Shown piece after piece: positions 1 through 6,336 of a DNA stretch of 9,812 nt (positions within the stretch are counted from its first letter, which is position 1; every line of letters starts with the position of its first letter). The DNA is from CAZWRN01 sp964446685. GTDB lineage: Bacteria; Patescibacteriota; Microgenomatia; Daviesbacterales; UBA10151. The position numbers and the translations under genes are program-made. The stretch covers positions 1-9,812 of the forward strand of contig CAYUPO010000032.1 in NCBI GenBank assembly GCA_964446685.1. Reading direction: 5' to 3'. Under the pieces are notes generated by a model. It searched no databases, was not told the origin of the DNA, and saw only the letters and a program-made list of their open reading frames with translations.

Positions 1-75
1 ACCACCTTTTATCTTTTACATTAAGAGTCGCTCAAAAAATATCTTTCACCAAAACTCCTGTAGCAAGATAATGGT

Positions 76-462
76 CTACTTTAAGAAGTTAAGCATTTTT
101 CTAACCGAGAAGAAATCTGGTTTCTGAAGAGCAAGATCATCATTCTGATTAGGTATTTTAATTAGATTACCTACACTCTCACGCACAACCTTAAGACCTT
201 CAACAAATGGAGTTCCATCCGATAAATAGCTTCCATAAAATACCATTCTATCTAGCTGAACATGATAAAAGGGAAAACCTAAACTTGGATCAATTTGAAG
301 AATAGAACCGGCATAATGATCATCATATATATTTATAATATTTCTAGGAATATTTTTTAGAACATTCGGAGTTATATCTCCCCAAGCTTCCTGATACGTT
401 CTTCTCAAACCTGGACTCATAGATCGAAATAAAACTCTATCCCCTCTTGCAAATTCACCCAT
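76..462 (-). CDS. Hypothetical protein, possible SH3-like barrel (128 aa)
   Basis: I do not recognise this protein. The open frame extends to a TTG at 480, but I prefer the ATG at 462-460 (protein begins MGEFARGDRV) because a -10 box (TATAAA) ends exactly six bases upstream and would overlap the longer version. No signal peptide or membrane segment is visible. The N-terminal GDRVLF and the later stretch GSILQIDPSLGFPFYHVQLD look like the beta-strand pattern of small SH3-like or KOW-like barrels, but this is only an impression. The C-terminus is charged and ends in NFLK before a TAG stop. It is transcribed divergently from the tRNA-like fragment at 531. Function unknown. Confidence 0.6.
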   Translation of the reverse strand: MGEFARGDRVLFRSMSPGLRRTYQEAWGDITPNVLKNIPRNIINIYDDHYAGSILQIDPSLGFPFYHVQLDRMVFYGSYLSDGTPFVEGLKVVRESVGNLIKIPNQNDDLALQKPDFFSVRKMLNFLK

Positions 463-468
463 GGAATT

Positions 469-497
469 TTTATATACCAATAAAACTGGAAAGTAAA
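469..497 (-). promoter_or_regulatory. Promoter for the 76-462 gene, leaderless type
   Basis: On the minus strand, TTTACT (492-497) is followed after 17 bases by TATAAA (469-474), then six bases and the ATG at 462. The overlapping reading TGG-TATATA also resembles an extended -10. The expected transcription start falls at or next to the start codon. Confidence 0.55.
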
Positions 498-509
498 GCT
501 AAAAGTTGT

Positions 510-515
510 TACAAT
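510..515 (+). promoter_or_regulatory. Candidate -10 box upstream of the tRNA-like fragment
   Basis: TACAAT at 510-515 would start transcription near 522, nine bases before the tRNA-like 5' half at 531. No good -35 box is seen at 17 bases (TGGAAA at 487-492). The short distance suits a tRNA promoter and hints that the fragment was once an expressed tRNA gene. Confidence 0.35.
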
Positions 516-530
516 AGCATAGTTCATTTT

Positions 531-569
531 CCGGAGATGGTAGAACGGTCAATTACACCAGATTCATGG
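531..569 (+). pseudogene. tRNA 5' half, degenerate or interrupted, CAT at anticodon position
   Basis: This stretch reads as a tRNA 5' half: acceptor strand CCGGAGA (531-537), TG, a three-base D stem GTA/TAC (540-542, 554-556), a D loop with the conserved GG (547-548), then CCAGA and a seven-base loop with U33 and CAT at 565-567. The first 19 bases match the intact tRNA-Tyr downstream (1053-1071) at 16 positions. No 3' strand of the anticodon stem and no T arm follow. The sequence runs straight into the promoter of the HNH gene. A matching acceptor 3' strand is found 600 bases away at 1175-1181. It is either a pseudogene half or an exon; no room for a group I intron core is apparent. Confidence 0.6.
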
Positions 570-591
570 CGCTGCTCATTTACAGTATAAT
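563..591 (+). promoter_or_regulatory. Promoter for the HNH gene, leaderless type
   Basis: A consensus TATAAT lies at 586-591 and ends six bases before the GTG at 598. The -35 position (TTCATG, 563-568, 17-base spacer) is weak and falls inside the tRNA-like anticodon loop. The expected transcript starts at or next to the GTG. Confidence 0.55.
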
Positions 592-597
592 TAGTTC

Positions 598-1074
598 GTG
601 AAAGTGAAGTATACCAAGGAAATATTAGCTAAAGCGGTTTCGAAGTCAGTATCTATTCAGGATGTAGCGAGACAGTTAATAGGTAAACCTGTGGGAGGTA
701 ACCAACACCAACATTTGAGGAGAATGATCCTGAAATATGGGGTTGATACCAGTCATTTTTTAGGAAGAGCTCATAACAGGGGTCAAATTTCTAACAAAAG
801 AAAATCTCCTGCAGAGGTGTTTATTGTGGGAATGAGACAGAAGTCTCATCTGCTAAGAAGAGCATTGATTGAATCTGGTATACAATATAAATGCTTTATA
901 TGTTTAATTGATAAATGGTTAGGTAAAGATATAAATTTAGAGATTGATCATATAAATGGAGATAGCTCTAATAATAGCTTAGAAAATTTGAGGTTTTTAT
1001 GTCCAAATTGTCATTCTCAGACAGAAACATTTGGATATAAGGGGATTAATACCCGCAGGTGGCAGAACGGTTGA
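598..1074 (+). CDS. HNH endonuclease overlapping tRNA-Tyr (158 aa)
   Basis: This is a small free-standing HNH nuclease of the kind found in phages and bacterial chromosomes. Residues 1-60 form a helical, basic DNA-recognition region (GGNQHQHLRRMILKYGVDTS). The zinc-finger HNH core follows: C99-x2-C102, then D117-H118 in EIDHINGD, N130 in LENLRFLCPNC, C135-x2-C138 and H139. The core ends near residue 146. The last residues (NTRRWQNG) are encoded partly by the first 22 bases of tRNA-Tyr, and the TGA stop (1072-1074) lies in the tRNA D loop. The start is GTG, chosen because TATAAT ends six bases upstream. No Shine-Dalgarno motif is seen. Nuclease activity is well supported by motif; its target is not known. 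The tRNA halves on both sides suggest a mobile or homing role (inference). Confidence 0.88.
   Translation: MKVKYTKEILAKAVSKSVSIQDVARQLIGKPVGGNQHQHLRRMILKYGVDTSHFLGRAHNRGQISNKRKSPAEVFIVGMRQKSHLLRRALIESGIQYKCFICLIDKWLGKDINLEIDHINGDSSNNSLENLRFLCPNCHSQTETFGYKGINTRRWQNG
1036..1041 (+). promoter_or_regulatory. Possible internal promoter for tRNA-Tyr
   Basis: TATAAG at 1036-1041 lies 11 bases before the tRNA and inside the HNH coding sequence. No convincing -35 box accompanies it. It is the only nearby candidate that could transcribe the tRNA independently of the HNH gene. Confidence 0.25.
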
Positions 1075-1125
1075 TGCAACAGACTGTAAATCTGTGCCAA
1101 GTAGGTTCGACTCCTACCCTGCGGA
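1053..1125 (+). tRNA. tRNA-Tyr (GTA), short variable loop, C1-G72
   Basis: A complete cloverleaf can be drawn by hand: acceptor CCGCAGG/CCTGCGG (7 of 7 pairs), D stem GCA/TGC with GG at 1069-1070, anticodon stem ACAGA/TCTGT with loop CTGTAAA and anticodon GTA at 1086-1088, a five-base variable loop GCCAA, T stem GTAGG/CCTAC and T loop TTCGACT. The discriminator is A (1125) and CCA is not encoded. Canonical bacterial tRNA-Tyr has a long variable arm and G1-C72. This one has a short loop and C1-G72, the archaeal/eukaryotic identity set, which I recall being reported for some CPR bacteria. Its first 22 bases double as the end of the HNH reading frame. Confidence 0.95.
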
Positions 1126-1149
1126 CAAAATTAAATTTGGAAGTTTTTT

Positions 1150-1182
1150 GAGCCTAGACAGGTTCAATTCCTACTTTCTGGC
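1150..1182 (+). pseudogene. tRNA 3' half, degenerate
   Basis: The stretch contains a T loop TTCAATT (1163-1169) flanked by ACAGG and CCTAC, and then TTTCTGG (1175-1181). TTTCTGG can pair over all seven positions with the acceptor strand CCGGAGA at 531-537 (five or six of the bonds depending on how the G-T wobbles are counted). Bases 1160-1174 match 1103-1117 of tRNA-Tyr at 13 of 15 positions. The T stem pairs at only three positions and no anticodon stem partner is seen, so it looks decayed. The minus-strand gene 1171-1503 ends inside it. Confidence 0.45.
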
Positions 1183-1503
1183 TTGAGAAGGTAACGTCGG
1201 TTCCCAGGCAAATTCAATCCTGCCATTTTCGATACCATCTTTTAATTCATACATAACATCACGCCTCAAACCACTACCAATTCTACCTAAGGCGTTTATA
1301 GACACTCTCGAAATAATTTCAATATCTCCTTCATTGTTTTGAGGTATGCAAGTTAAAGATTCCATATCAGCTGAAAGTTTCAAAGTCTCATGTCCTACAT
1401 AATTAGAGTATACATTCTCAACATACCCTGATTTTAATTTTCTCCACCAAGTTGGATAATGCTTTCCCAAAACATTAACATATTTTCTTCTTTTTACAGT
1501 CAT
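1171..1503 (-). CDS. Hypothetical protein (110 aa)
   Basis: I do not recognise this small basic protein, which begins MTVKRRKYVNVLGKHYPTWW. No signal peptide or membrane helix is seen. The ATG at 1503 is supported by a near-ideal promoter (TTGACT, 17 bases, TAAAAT, six bases, ATG). The C-terminal residues PSQARK and the TAG stop (1173-1171) are read from the antisense strand of the tRNA 3' half, so the end of the gene may be a fusion created by rearrangement. It is transcribed divergently from the Nudix-like gene. The true-gene call rests mainly on the promoter and the open frame. Confidence 0.55.
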   Translation of the reverse strand: MTVKRRKYVNVLGKHYPTWWRKLKSGYVENVYSNYVGHETLKLSADMESLTCIPQNNEGDIEIISRVSINALGRIGSGLRRDVMYELKDGIENGRIEFAWEPTLPSQARK

Positions 1504-1505
1504 CC

Positions 1506-1568
1506 AGGAATTTTAATAGTTAATAATTCAACAGTCAACTATAGGATGACCCAAAAATTAAAATTCCT
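1506..1568. repeat. 12-bp perfect inverted repeat across a promoter
   Basis: AGGAATTTTAAT (1506-1517) and ATTAAAATTCCT (1557-1568) are perfect inverted copies separated by 39 bases. The left arm contains the whole -10 box of the minus-strand gene, and the -35 box lies between the arms. This is the geometry of a paired operator, although AT-rich DNA can produce such arms by chance. Confidence 0.45.
1510..1538 (-). promoter_or_regulatory. Promoter for the 1171-1503 gene, leaderless type
   Basis: On the minus strand, TTGACT (1533-1538) is followed after 17 bases by TAAAAT (1510-1515), then six bases to the ATG at 1503. It is one of the two best sigma-70 matches in the window, and the predicted start of transcription is the start codon. 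Confidence 0.65.
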
Positions 1569-1695
1569 AAATAAATATTCCTCTTCAAAATTTAAATCGG
1601 GTATCTGGGTTCTAAAATTGTTTACTAGGGGGACATATAAACATGGTTTCTTAAAGAAAGTTAAACCACCCATATTTTTTCAAGTAATACTCAAT

Positions 1696-1724
1696 TTGCT
1701 TATTAACTCTTTAAATAGTATTCT
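1696..1724 (+). promoter_or_regulatory. Candidate promoter for the Nudix-like gene
   Basis: TTGCTT (1696-1701), a 17-base spacer and TATTCT (1719-1724) precede the ATG at 1737 by 12 bases, predicting a leader of about six bases. The boxes are weaker than those of the neighbouring genes. The rest of the 1504-1736 spacer is AT-rich and shows nothing else I can name. Confidence 0.4.
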
Positions 1725-1736
1725 TCGACTTTAATA

Positions 1737-2660
1737 ATGCCTATAAGTAAAGAACCACGAATTTTTGGTAATGTTACCGAACTTGTATCAAATCCCGATG
1801 GCTGGAAAAGAGACCATCTTAAATATAAAATTGACAGATCAGTTTATATTGGTGGTAATCCACATGTACGAAAAAATCATCTACCTGAAGAATTAGTTAT
1901 TCCTTTACATGAAGCATGGCAATTTACTAAAAATCATAGACCAATCGATTTTAATGGATCAAAAGTAGCTGTTCAGAGACTATCTCTAACAGATGGGATT
2001 TTAGATATCTCGGGAGTAACCACAGATTACTTTACATTAAGGGGATTACCGGAAGCGGCAAAAAAAACATTTCAGGAATATCAGGATGAAATTGTAATAA
2101 ATAAATCAACCAAACCAGAGGATGCGATTTTCGAAACAACCCGTCCCGCTGGTATTTGTACTCATAACGTTGCAGTTACCAGCAATGGCGAAATTATCAT
2201 GATGGTCCGCTCTCAAAGACAAGGCTTCCATGAAGGAAAAGTTTCGGTTAGTGAAGAAGAACAAACTGAGTTAACTGACAACTCACCCTTTGCCACTTCA
2301 TCCAGAAGTTATAAAGAAGAATTAAATATTAAAGTTTCGCAGAAAAATATTAGCATGCTAGGAGTTGGGGTTGAAAAAAATACAGCTTATATGGCTTTAG
2401 CTTATATCGCTGATTCTGGTCATACAGCAAAAAAACTCGCTGAAAAATGGTATTCGGCTCAGGATCATGATGAAAATACTGCTATTTTCGCCGTGCCTAC
2501 GGAGACAATAGATCAGTGGTTAAACAAAGAAAAAATCGGATCCAGTATTTGGCATTCCAGTTTGCTAGCTGGTAAAATACATCCAGATGCATCACTAATC
2601 CTGCATGACACTTCTCCCTGGAGAATAAATTTGGTTAAAGAATTTTTGTTGAATAATTAA
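1737..2660 (+). CDS. Nudix-like protein with a degenerate Nudix box (307 aa)
   Basis: The protein has no signal peptide or membrane segment and is probably cytoplasmic. Residues about 140-225 resemble a Nudix fold: a strand AVTSNGEIIMMVRSQR (146-161), an insertion, then RSYKEELNI (190-198), which aligns with the REUxEExGU part of the Nudix box, and a following strand region MLGVGVEKNTAYMALAYIAD. The two central glutamates are kept, but the first glutamate is Ser and the glycine is Asn, so pyrophosphohydrolase activity is doubtful. The N-terminal 130 residues (TDYFTLRGLPEAAKK) and the C-terminal 80 are of unknown type. The ATG at 1737 is the natural start. It lies 41 bases upstream of the penicillin-binding protein gene, which has its own promoter, so a joint role is not implied. 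Confidence 0.65.
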   Translation: MPISKEPRIFGNVTELVSNPDGWKRDHLKYKIDRSVYIGGNPHVRKNHLPEELVIPLHEAWQFTKNHRPIDFNGSKVAVQRLSLTDGILDISGVTTDYFTLRGLPEAAKKTFQEYQDEIVINKSTKPEDAIFETTRPAGICTHNVAVTSNGEIIMMVRSQRQGFHEGKVSVSEEEQTELTDNSPFATSSRSYKEELNIKVSQKNISMLGVGVEKNTAYMALAYIADSGHTAKKLAEKWYSAQDHDENTAIFAVPTETIDQWLNKEKIGSSIWHSSLLAGKIHPDASLILHDTSPWRINLVKEFLLNN

Positions 2661-2664
2661 ATAC

Positions 2665-2695
2665 TTGATTCAAAAAACCGAATTCGTGATACACT
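2665..2695 (+). promoter_or_regulatory. Promoter for the penicillin-binding protein gene, leaderless type
   Basis: TG-A-TACACT forms an extended -10 (box 2690-2695) ending six bases before the ATG at 2702. TTGATT (2665-2670) is a possible -35 at a long 19-base spacing. The extended -10 may compensate. Confidence 0.5.
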
Positions 2696-2701
2696 TAATA
2701 T

Positions 2702-5272
2702 ATGGCTTTACGCAGATTTCATCGGTCAGCAGATTACTCTTCAGCTAAAAAAGTTAGATGGCTGGCTACTCTTTCTAAAATCGGGTTAGGACTGATTGTG
2801 GCAGGTATTATTGTCGTCATTGGAGTCATTTTGTATTTCTTTACCCAAATCCCCTCCCCTGATGAATTGCAAAACCGGGAAGTGGCGGCTTCGACTAAGA
2901 TTCTTGACCGCAACGGTGAGCTGCTTTATGATATCTTCCAAAATCAAAACCGGACTCCGGTCAAACTCGAAGATATCCCGGAAGTAATGAAACAGGCTAC
3001 TATCTCCATCGAAGATAAAGATTTTTATAAACATCAGGGTTTTGACATTACAGGTATTATTAGGTCAGGCTGGTTACTGGTCATCCACCGCAGAATTGAA
3101 GGTGGAGGATCTACTCTAACCCAGCAGCTGGTGAAAAATGCTCTTTTGACCAGTGACACCTCATTTATCCGAAAATTAAAAGAGTTAATTATTGCCATTC
3201 AGGTAGAAAGAACCTATGAGAAAAACAAAATACTTGAAATGTATCTTAATGAAATCCCTTATGGCGGTACAGCTTATGGTATTGAAGCCGCAGCCAATCT
3301 TTATTTTGGTAAACATGCTAAAGAGCTCGACTTAGCTGAAGCTTCTCTTCTGGCTGGTTTACCGCAGCGTCCTTCTGTTTACTCACCTTACGGCACCAAT
3401 CCGGAACTAGCTAAAGTCAGACAAACCGAAGTTCTGCGCCGAATGGTAGAAGACAAATACATCACCCAGCAGCAGGCTGATGCAGCCAAAGAGGAAACTC
3501 TTACCTACAGAACCAGTCAGACTGAACAGGGATTTAAAGCTCCTCATTTTGTACTTTATGTTAAAGCCAAATTGATCGAACAATACGGTGACAAAATGGT
3601 TGAGCAGGGTGGATTAAAAGTCACAACTACACTTGATTACAAATTGCAGCAGGAAGTCGAAAAAATAGTAAAAACTGAAGTTGATAAACTAAAAAGTGCT
3701 AAAGCTGGTAATGCCGCAGCGATTGTGATGGATCCAAAAAATGGCCAGATTTTGGCTATGGCCGGCAGTAAAGATTACTTTGCTCCATCAGAACCTGAAG
3801 GCTGTACCGAAGGCAAAAATTGTGTCTTTGAAGGCAATATTAATGTGGCTTTGCGGGAGAGACAGCCCGGATCTTCAACTAAACCAATTACCTACTCAGT
3901 CGGCCTGCAAAAAAATTACACAGCAGCCTACACCATGATGGATGTTAAAACTGATTTTCCTGGTGGTGCTTCAAATCCAGTTTATGCTCCTGGAAACTAT
4001 GACGGTCAGTTCCGTGGCCCGGTACAGGTCAGACAGGCTTTGGCAAACTCCTACAATATCCCGGCTGTTAAAATGTTAGCTTTGGTAGGTGTCAAAAACG
4101 TCTTAGATCAGGGTTACAGAATGGGTTTGACTACCTGGGAACCGACACAGAAAAATATTGATTCAGCCGGTTTGTCCCTGACATTGGGAGGACGTGAAGT
4201 TAGATTACTAGATCTTACTTCGGCTTTCGGTGTGTTCGCCAATCAGGGCAGAAGACAGGAACCTATTTCAATTATTAAAGTAACAGATGAAAAAGGAAAA
4301 GATCTGTTTGATTACCGGGAAACAAGTGGTGTTAAAGTGCTCGATGAAGGCAATGCTTTTATCATTTCTAATATTTTGTCTGACAATAATGCCAGAGCTC
4401 AGGCTTTTGGCACCAATTCAGTATTAAATATTCCCGGAAAAACAGTTTCTGTCAAAACCGGAACAACCGATGAAAAAAGAGACAACTGGACAGTTGGATT
4501 CACTCCATCAGTTGTTACAGGTGTCTGGGTCGGAAACAACGATAATACTGTGATGGATCCCCGGATTGCCTCTGGTGTAACAGGTGCTTCTCCTATCTGG
4601 CAAAAAATAATGATTGCGGCCTTAAAAGGTAAACAGGATGAAAAACCTCCTCAGCCAGAATCAGTGGTACAAATTGATGTTGATGGATTAATGGGCGGTA
4701 AACCAAAAGAAGGTGGACCTGTCAGAAAAGAGTTTTTCCTCAAAGGCAGTGAGCCAACTAATATTTCCTCCGCCTACCAGAGACAAAGAGTCTGTAAAAA
4801 TAATCCTCACCGTATAGCCAATGATGGTCAGGATGCCGAAGATAAAGATGTGATTATGCTGAAAGAAGACGATCCAACCGGTGCAAACAAATGGCAATCC
4901 GGTATTGATACCTGGGTATTAACAGCCTCAAATCCCCTGTTTGTTGGAGTTGCCAAAGGCTGTGACAATATTCCAGGTTTTTCTGCACCAGGCGGCGGCT
5001 CAGGCGGACCAATATCTATCGCGAATATCCCAAATGGTGCTAATGTCCCCCGTGTCTTTGATGTATTAGCCCAGACTAACTCACCTGCGGGTGTCAAAAA
5101 AGTCACCTGGACAATCGATGGAGCAACCAAAAATGTCCAGACAACAGCCCCCTTTGCCCAACACGTTGAGTTTCCTAATGGCGATAAAGGAACTCACACC
5201 ATTACTGTAGAACTAGAAGACAACAACGGCCAAAAATCCACCAGCTCCATCAATGTGACAGTCAACATGTGA
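2702..5272 (+). CDS. Class A penicillin-binding protein, bifunctional (856 aa)
   Basis: This enzyme polymerises glycan strands from lipid II and cross-links the peptides at the outer face of the membrane. A basic cytoplasmic tail is followed by one membrane helix (about 27-48). The GT51 transglycosylase domain shows the EDKDF motif with catalytic E104, then GGGSTLTQQLVKN (134-146) and YLNEIPYGG. The transpeptidase domain carries all three motifs: S391-S-T-K394, S450-Y-N452 and K585-T-G587. After about 645 comes a linker and, after a Gly-rich stretch (764-769), an Ig-like beta domain (about 771-854). The protein belongs to the PBP1A/ponA family. The ATG at 2702 fits the promoter and leaves a normal N-terminus. 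The last codons are duplicated at 6365-6401, beyond the next gene. Mono-functional alternatives are excluded because both active sites are complete. Confidence 0.96.
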   Translation: MALRRFHRSADYSSAKKVRWLATLSKIGLGLIVAGIIVVIGVILYFFTQIPSPDELQNREVAASTKILDRNGELLYDIFQNQNRTPVKLEDIPEVMKQATISIEDKDFYKHQGFDITGIIRSGWLLVIHRRIEGGGSTLTQQLVKNALLTSDTSFIRKLKELIIAIQVERTYEKNKILEMYLNEIPYGGTAYGIEAAANLYFGKHAKELDLAEASLLAGLPQRPSVYSPYGTNPELAKVRQTEVLRRMVEDKYITQQQADAAKEETLTYRTSQTEQGFKAPHFVLYVKAKLIEQYGDKMVEQGGLKVTTTLDYKLQQEVEKIVKTEVDKLKSAKAGNAAAIVMDPKNGQILAMAGSKDYFAPSEPEGCTEGKNCVFEGNINVALRERQPGSSTKPITYSVGLQKNYTAAYTMMDVKTDFPGGASNPVYAPGNYDGQFRGPVQVRQALANSYNIPAVKMLALVGVKNVLDQGYRMGLTTWEPTQKNIDSAGLSLTLGGREVRLLDLTSAFGVFANQGRRQEPISIIKVTDEKGKDLFDYRETSGVKVLDEGNAFIISNILSDNNARAQAFGTNSVLNIPGKTVSVKTGTTDEKRDNWTVGFTPSVVTGVWVGNNDNTVMDPRIASGVTGASPIWQKIMIAALKGKQDEKPPQPESVVQIDVDGLMGGKPKEGGPVRKEFFLKGSEPTNISSAYQRQRVCKNNPHRIANDGQDAEDKDVIMLKEDDPTGANKWQSGIDTWVLTASNPLFVGVAKGCDNIPGFSAPGGGSGGPISIANIPNGANVPRVFDVLAQTNSPAGVKKVTWTIDGATKNVQTTAPFAQHVEFPNGDKGTHTITVELEDNNGQKSTSSINVTVNM

Positions 5273-5279
5273 CCTACCT

Positions 5280-5308
5280 TTGTCTTTAGCTTAAAAATCT
5301 GTTAAAAT
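5280..5308 (+). promoter_or_regulatory. Promoter for the sigma-like gene, leaderless type
   Basis: TTGTCT (5280-5285), 17 bases, TAAAAT (5303-5308), then seven bases to the ATG at 5316. The in-frame ATG at 5307 overlaps the -10 box, which argues that 5316 is the real start. Confidence 0.6.
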
Positions 5309-5315
5309 GCCCCCT

Positions 5316-6275
5316 ATGAAATTTCATTCACCAGAATCTGATATCTATGGGGCTTTTATCAACGATTTAAAAAGTTCAGATGCTCAACCCTTACCCCCAC
5401 CTCTTATCAAAGATCTCATTAACGTTGCCAGATCCTCTACTTTATCCGCTTCATCTCGTGCGACTGCACGTGCTGAAGTTCATTTATCAGTGATGAGACT
5501 AATTCCTCGGGCTATATCCAAATATGCCCCACGCCATCTTCCACCTGAAGAATTCATTGGAGCTGCTTTTATGACTATCAACTCCTGCATAGATCTTTAT
5601 GATGATGAGAAAGGGTCTAGTTTTCCTAATTATGTCATGGAATCTCTTAGAAAAAGTTTGAGGACTCCGTCTGGATTAACTGATTTGGAACAACCTTTTT
5701 ATATGCCATTAGAGGATAAATTTTATGGATACCAAATTCAGCGCTCATATACTGATGCTGTTCAAGAAGCACAAGGAGAGCCTTCTCTAGCTCAATGGTA
5801 TGAACAAACTGAGCTGGATCGCCAAAAAAAAGGTAACATGGATAAAACCACTTTTGATAAATTTAAACAGATTCATTTACATATGGTTCGTCGACCATAT
5901 TTAAGACAAGGTAAACCACTCTCCTCAGGCAATATACATCCAGATTCTCTTAATTCCCTGGAAGGACAGGTTGAAGAACTTGTACAAGACGACAACATTT
6001 CTAGTAATCCGGAAGCTACTTTGATAGACTCTGATACTGTTGAAGACGCCTTATCTCAACTACTAACCCGCACACGCGTTATAGTAGAAAAACAAATTGA
6101 ATTAGACGAATATATTACTCAAGAAGAATTGGCTGTTGAGTTTGATGTTTCAAGAGGCAGAATCGGTAAAATTCTTAAAGACGGATTTTATTTGTTGAAG
6201 TTATATTTTGGCGATAAACGCGAAGTCTTAGAAGGTGCAAAAAAAAGACGCTCACGCACTAGTAAACAATCCTAG
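5316..6275 (+). CDS. Divergent sigma-70 family protein (319 aa)
   Basis: The protein resembles an RNA polymerase sigma factor. Residues about 56-116 follow region 2 (an HLSVMRLIPRAISKY helix, then LPPEEFIGAAF, IDLYDDEKGSSFPNYV and SLRKSLR, matching the usual DLIQEG...FDPEKG.FSTYA pattern). Residues 213-235 (NSLEGQVEELVQDDN) resemble the acidic 3.2 linker. Residues 242-300 look like region 4 with a helix-turn-helix TQEELAVEFDVSRGRIGKIL (268-287). The tail is basic. The tryptophans usual in the -10 recognising part of region 2 are missing and the stretch 120-210 is unfamiliar, so it is probably an alternative sigma or a derived regulator, not the housekeeping factor. An ATG nine bases upstream (5307) is less likely as start. 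It lies between the penicillin-binding protein gene and a duplicate of that gene's tail, and is convergent with the pheST cluster. Confidence 0.75.
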   Translation: MKFHSPESDIYGAFINDLKSSDAQPLPPPLIKDLINVARSSTLSASSRATARAEVHLSVMRLIPRAISKYAPRHLPPEEFIGAAFMTINSCIDLYDDEKGSSFPNYVMESLRKSLRTPSGLTDLEQPFYMPLEDKFYGYQIQRSYTDAVQEAQGEPSLAQWYEQTELDRQKKGNMDKTTFDKFKQIHLHMVRRPYLRQGKPLSSGNIHPDSLNSLEGQVEELVQDDNISSNPEATLIDSDTVEDALSQLLTRTRVIVEKQIELDEYITQEELAVEFDVSRGRIGKILKDGFYLLKLYFGDKREVLEGAKKRRSRTSKQS

Positions 6276-6336
6276 AAAATTAAATTTTATTTTTGATAGT
6301 GTTTGAGATGTCCAATTACTCGCGAATAAACTTAAA

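Noticed and set aside
1..75. Possible gene end at the left edge
   Set aside because: No open frame with recognisable features; too short to judge.
570..1150. Group I intron splitting a tRNA, with the HNH gene as its homing nuclease
   Set aside because: A five-base pairing of TTCAT (563-567) with GTGAA (598-602) resembles a P1 helix. However, the HNH gene and a complete tRNA-Tyr fill the interval and leave no room for the catalytic core. The two halves also do not form an anticodon stem.
1459..1734. Plus-strand open frame of 91 codons
   Set aside because: It overlaps the start and promoter of the minus-strand gene, has low-complexity composition (Ser, Lys, Leu, Ile rich) and no promoter in the layout used by its neighbours.
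2786..3034. Open frames on both strands within the start of the penicillin-binding protein gene
   Set aside because: They are shadows of a strongly supported gene with complete catalytic motifs.
4688..5130. Minus-strand open frames opposite the end of the penicillin-binding protein gene
   Set aside because: Antisense shadows; no promoter and no recognisable protein features.
6276..6300. Terminator after the sigma-like gene (AAAATT/AATTTT with T run)
   Set aside because: The stem is only A-T pairs with almost no loop, which is expected by chance in such AT-rich sequence.
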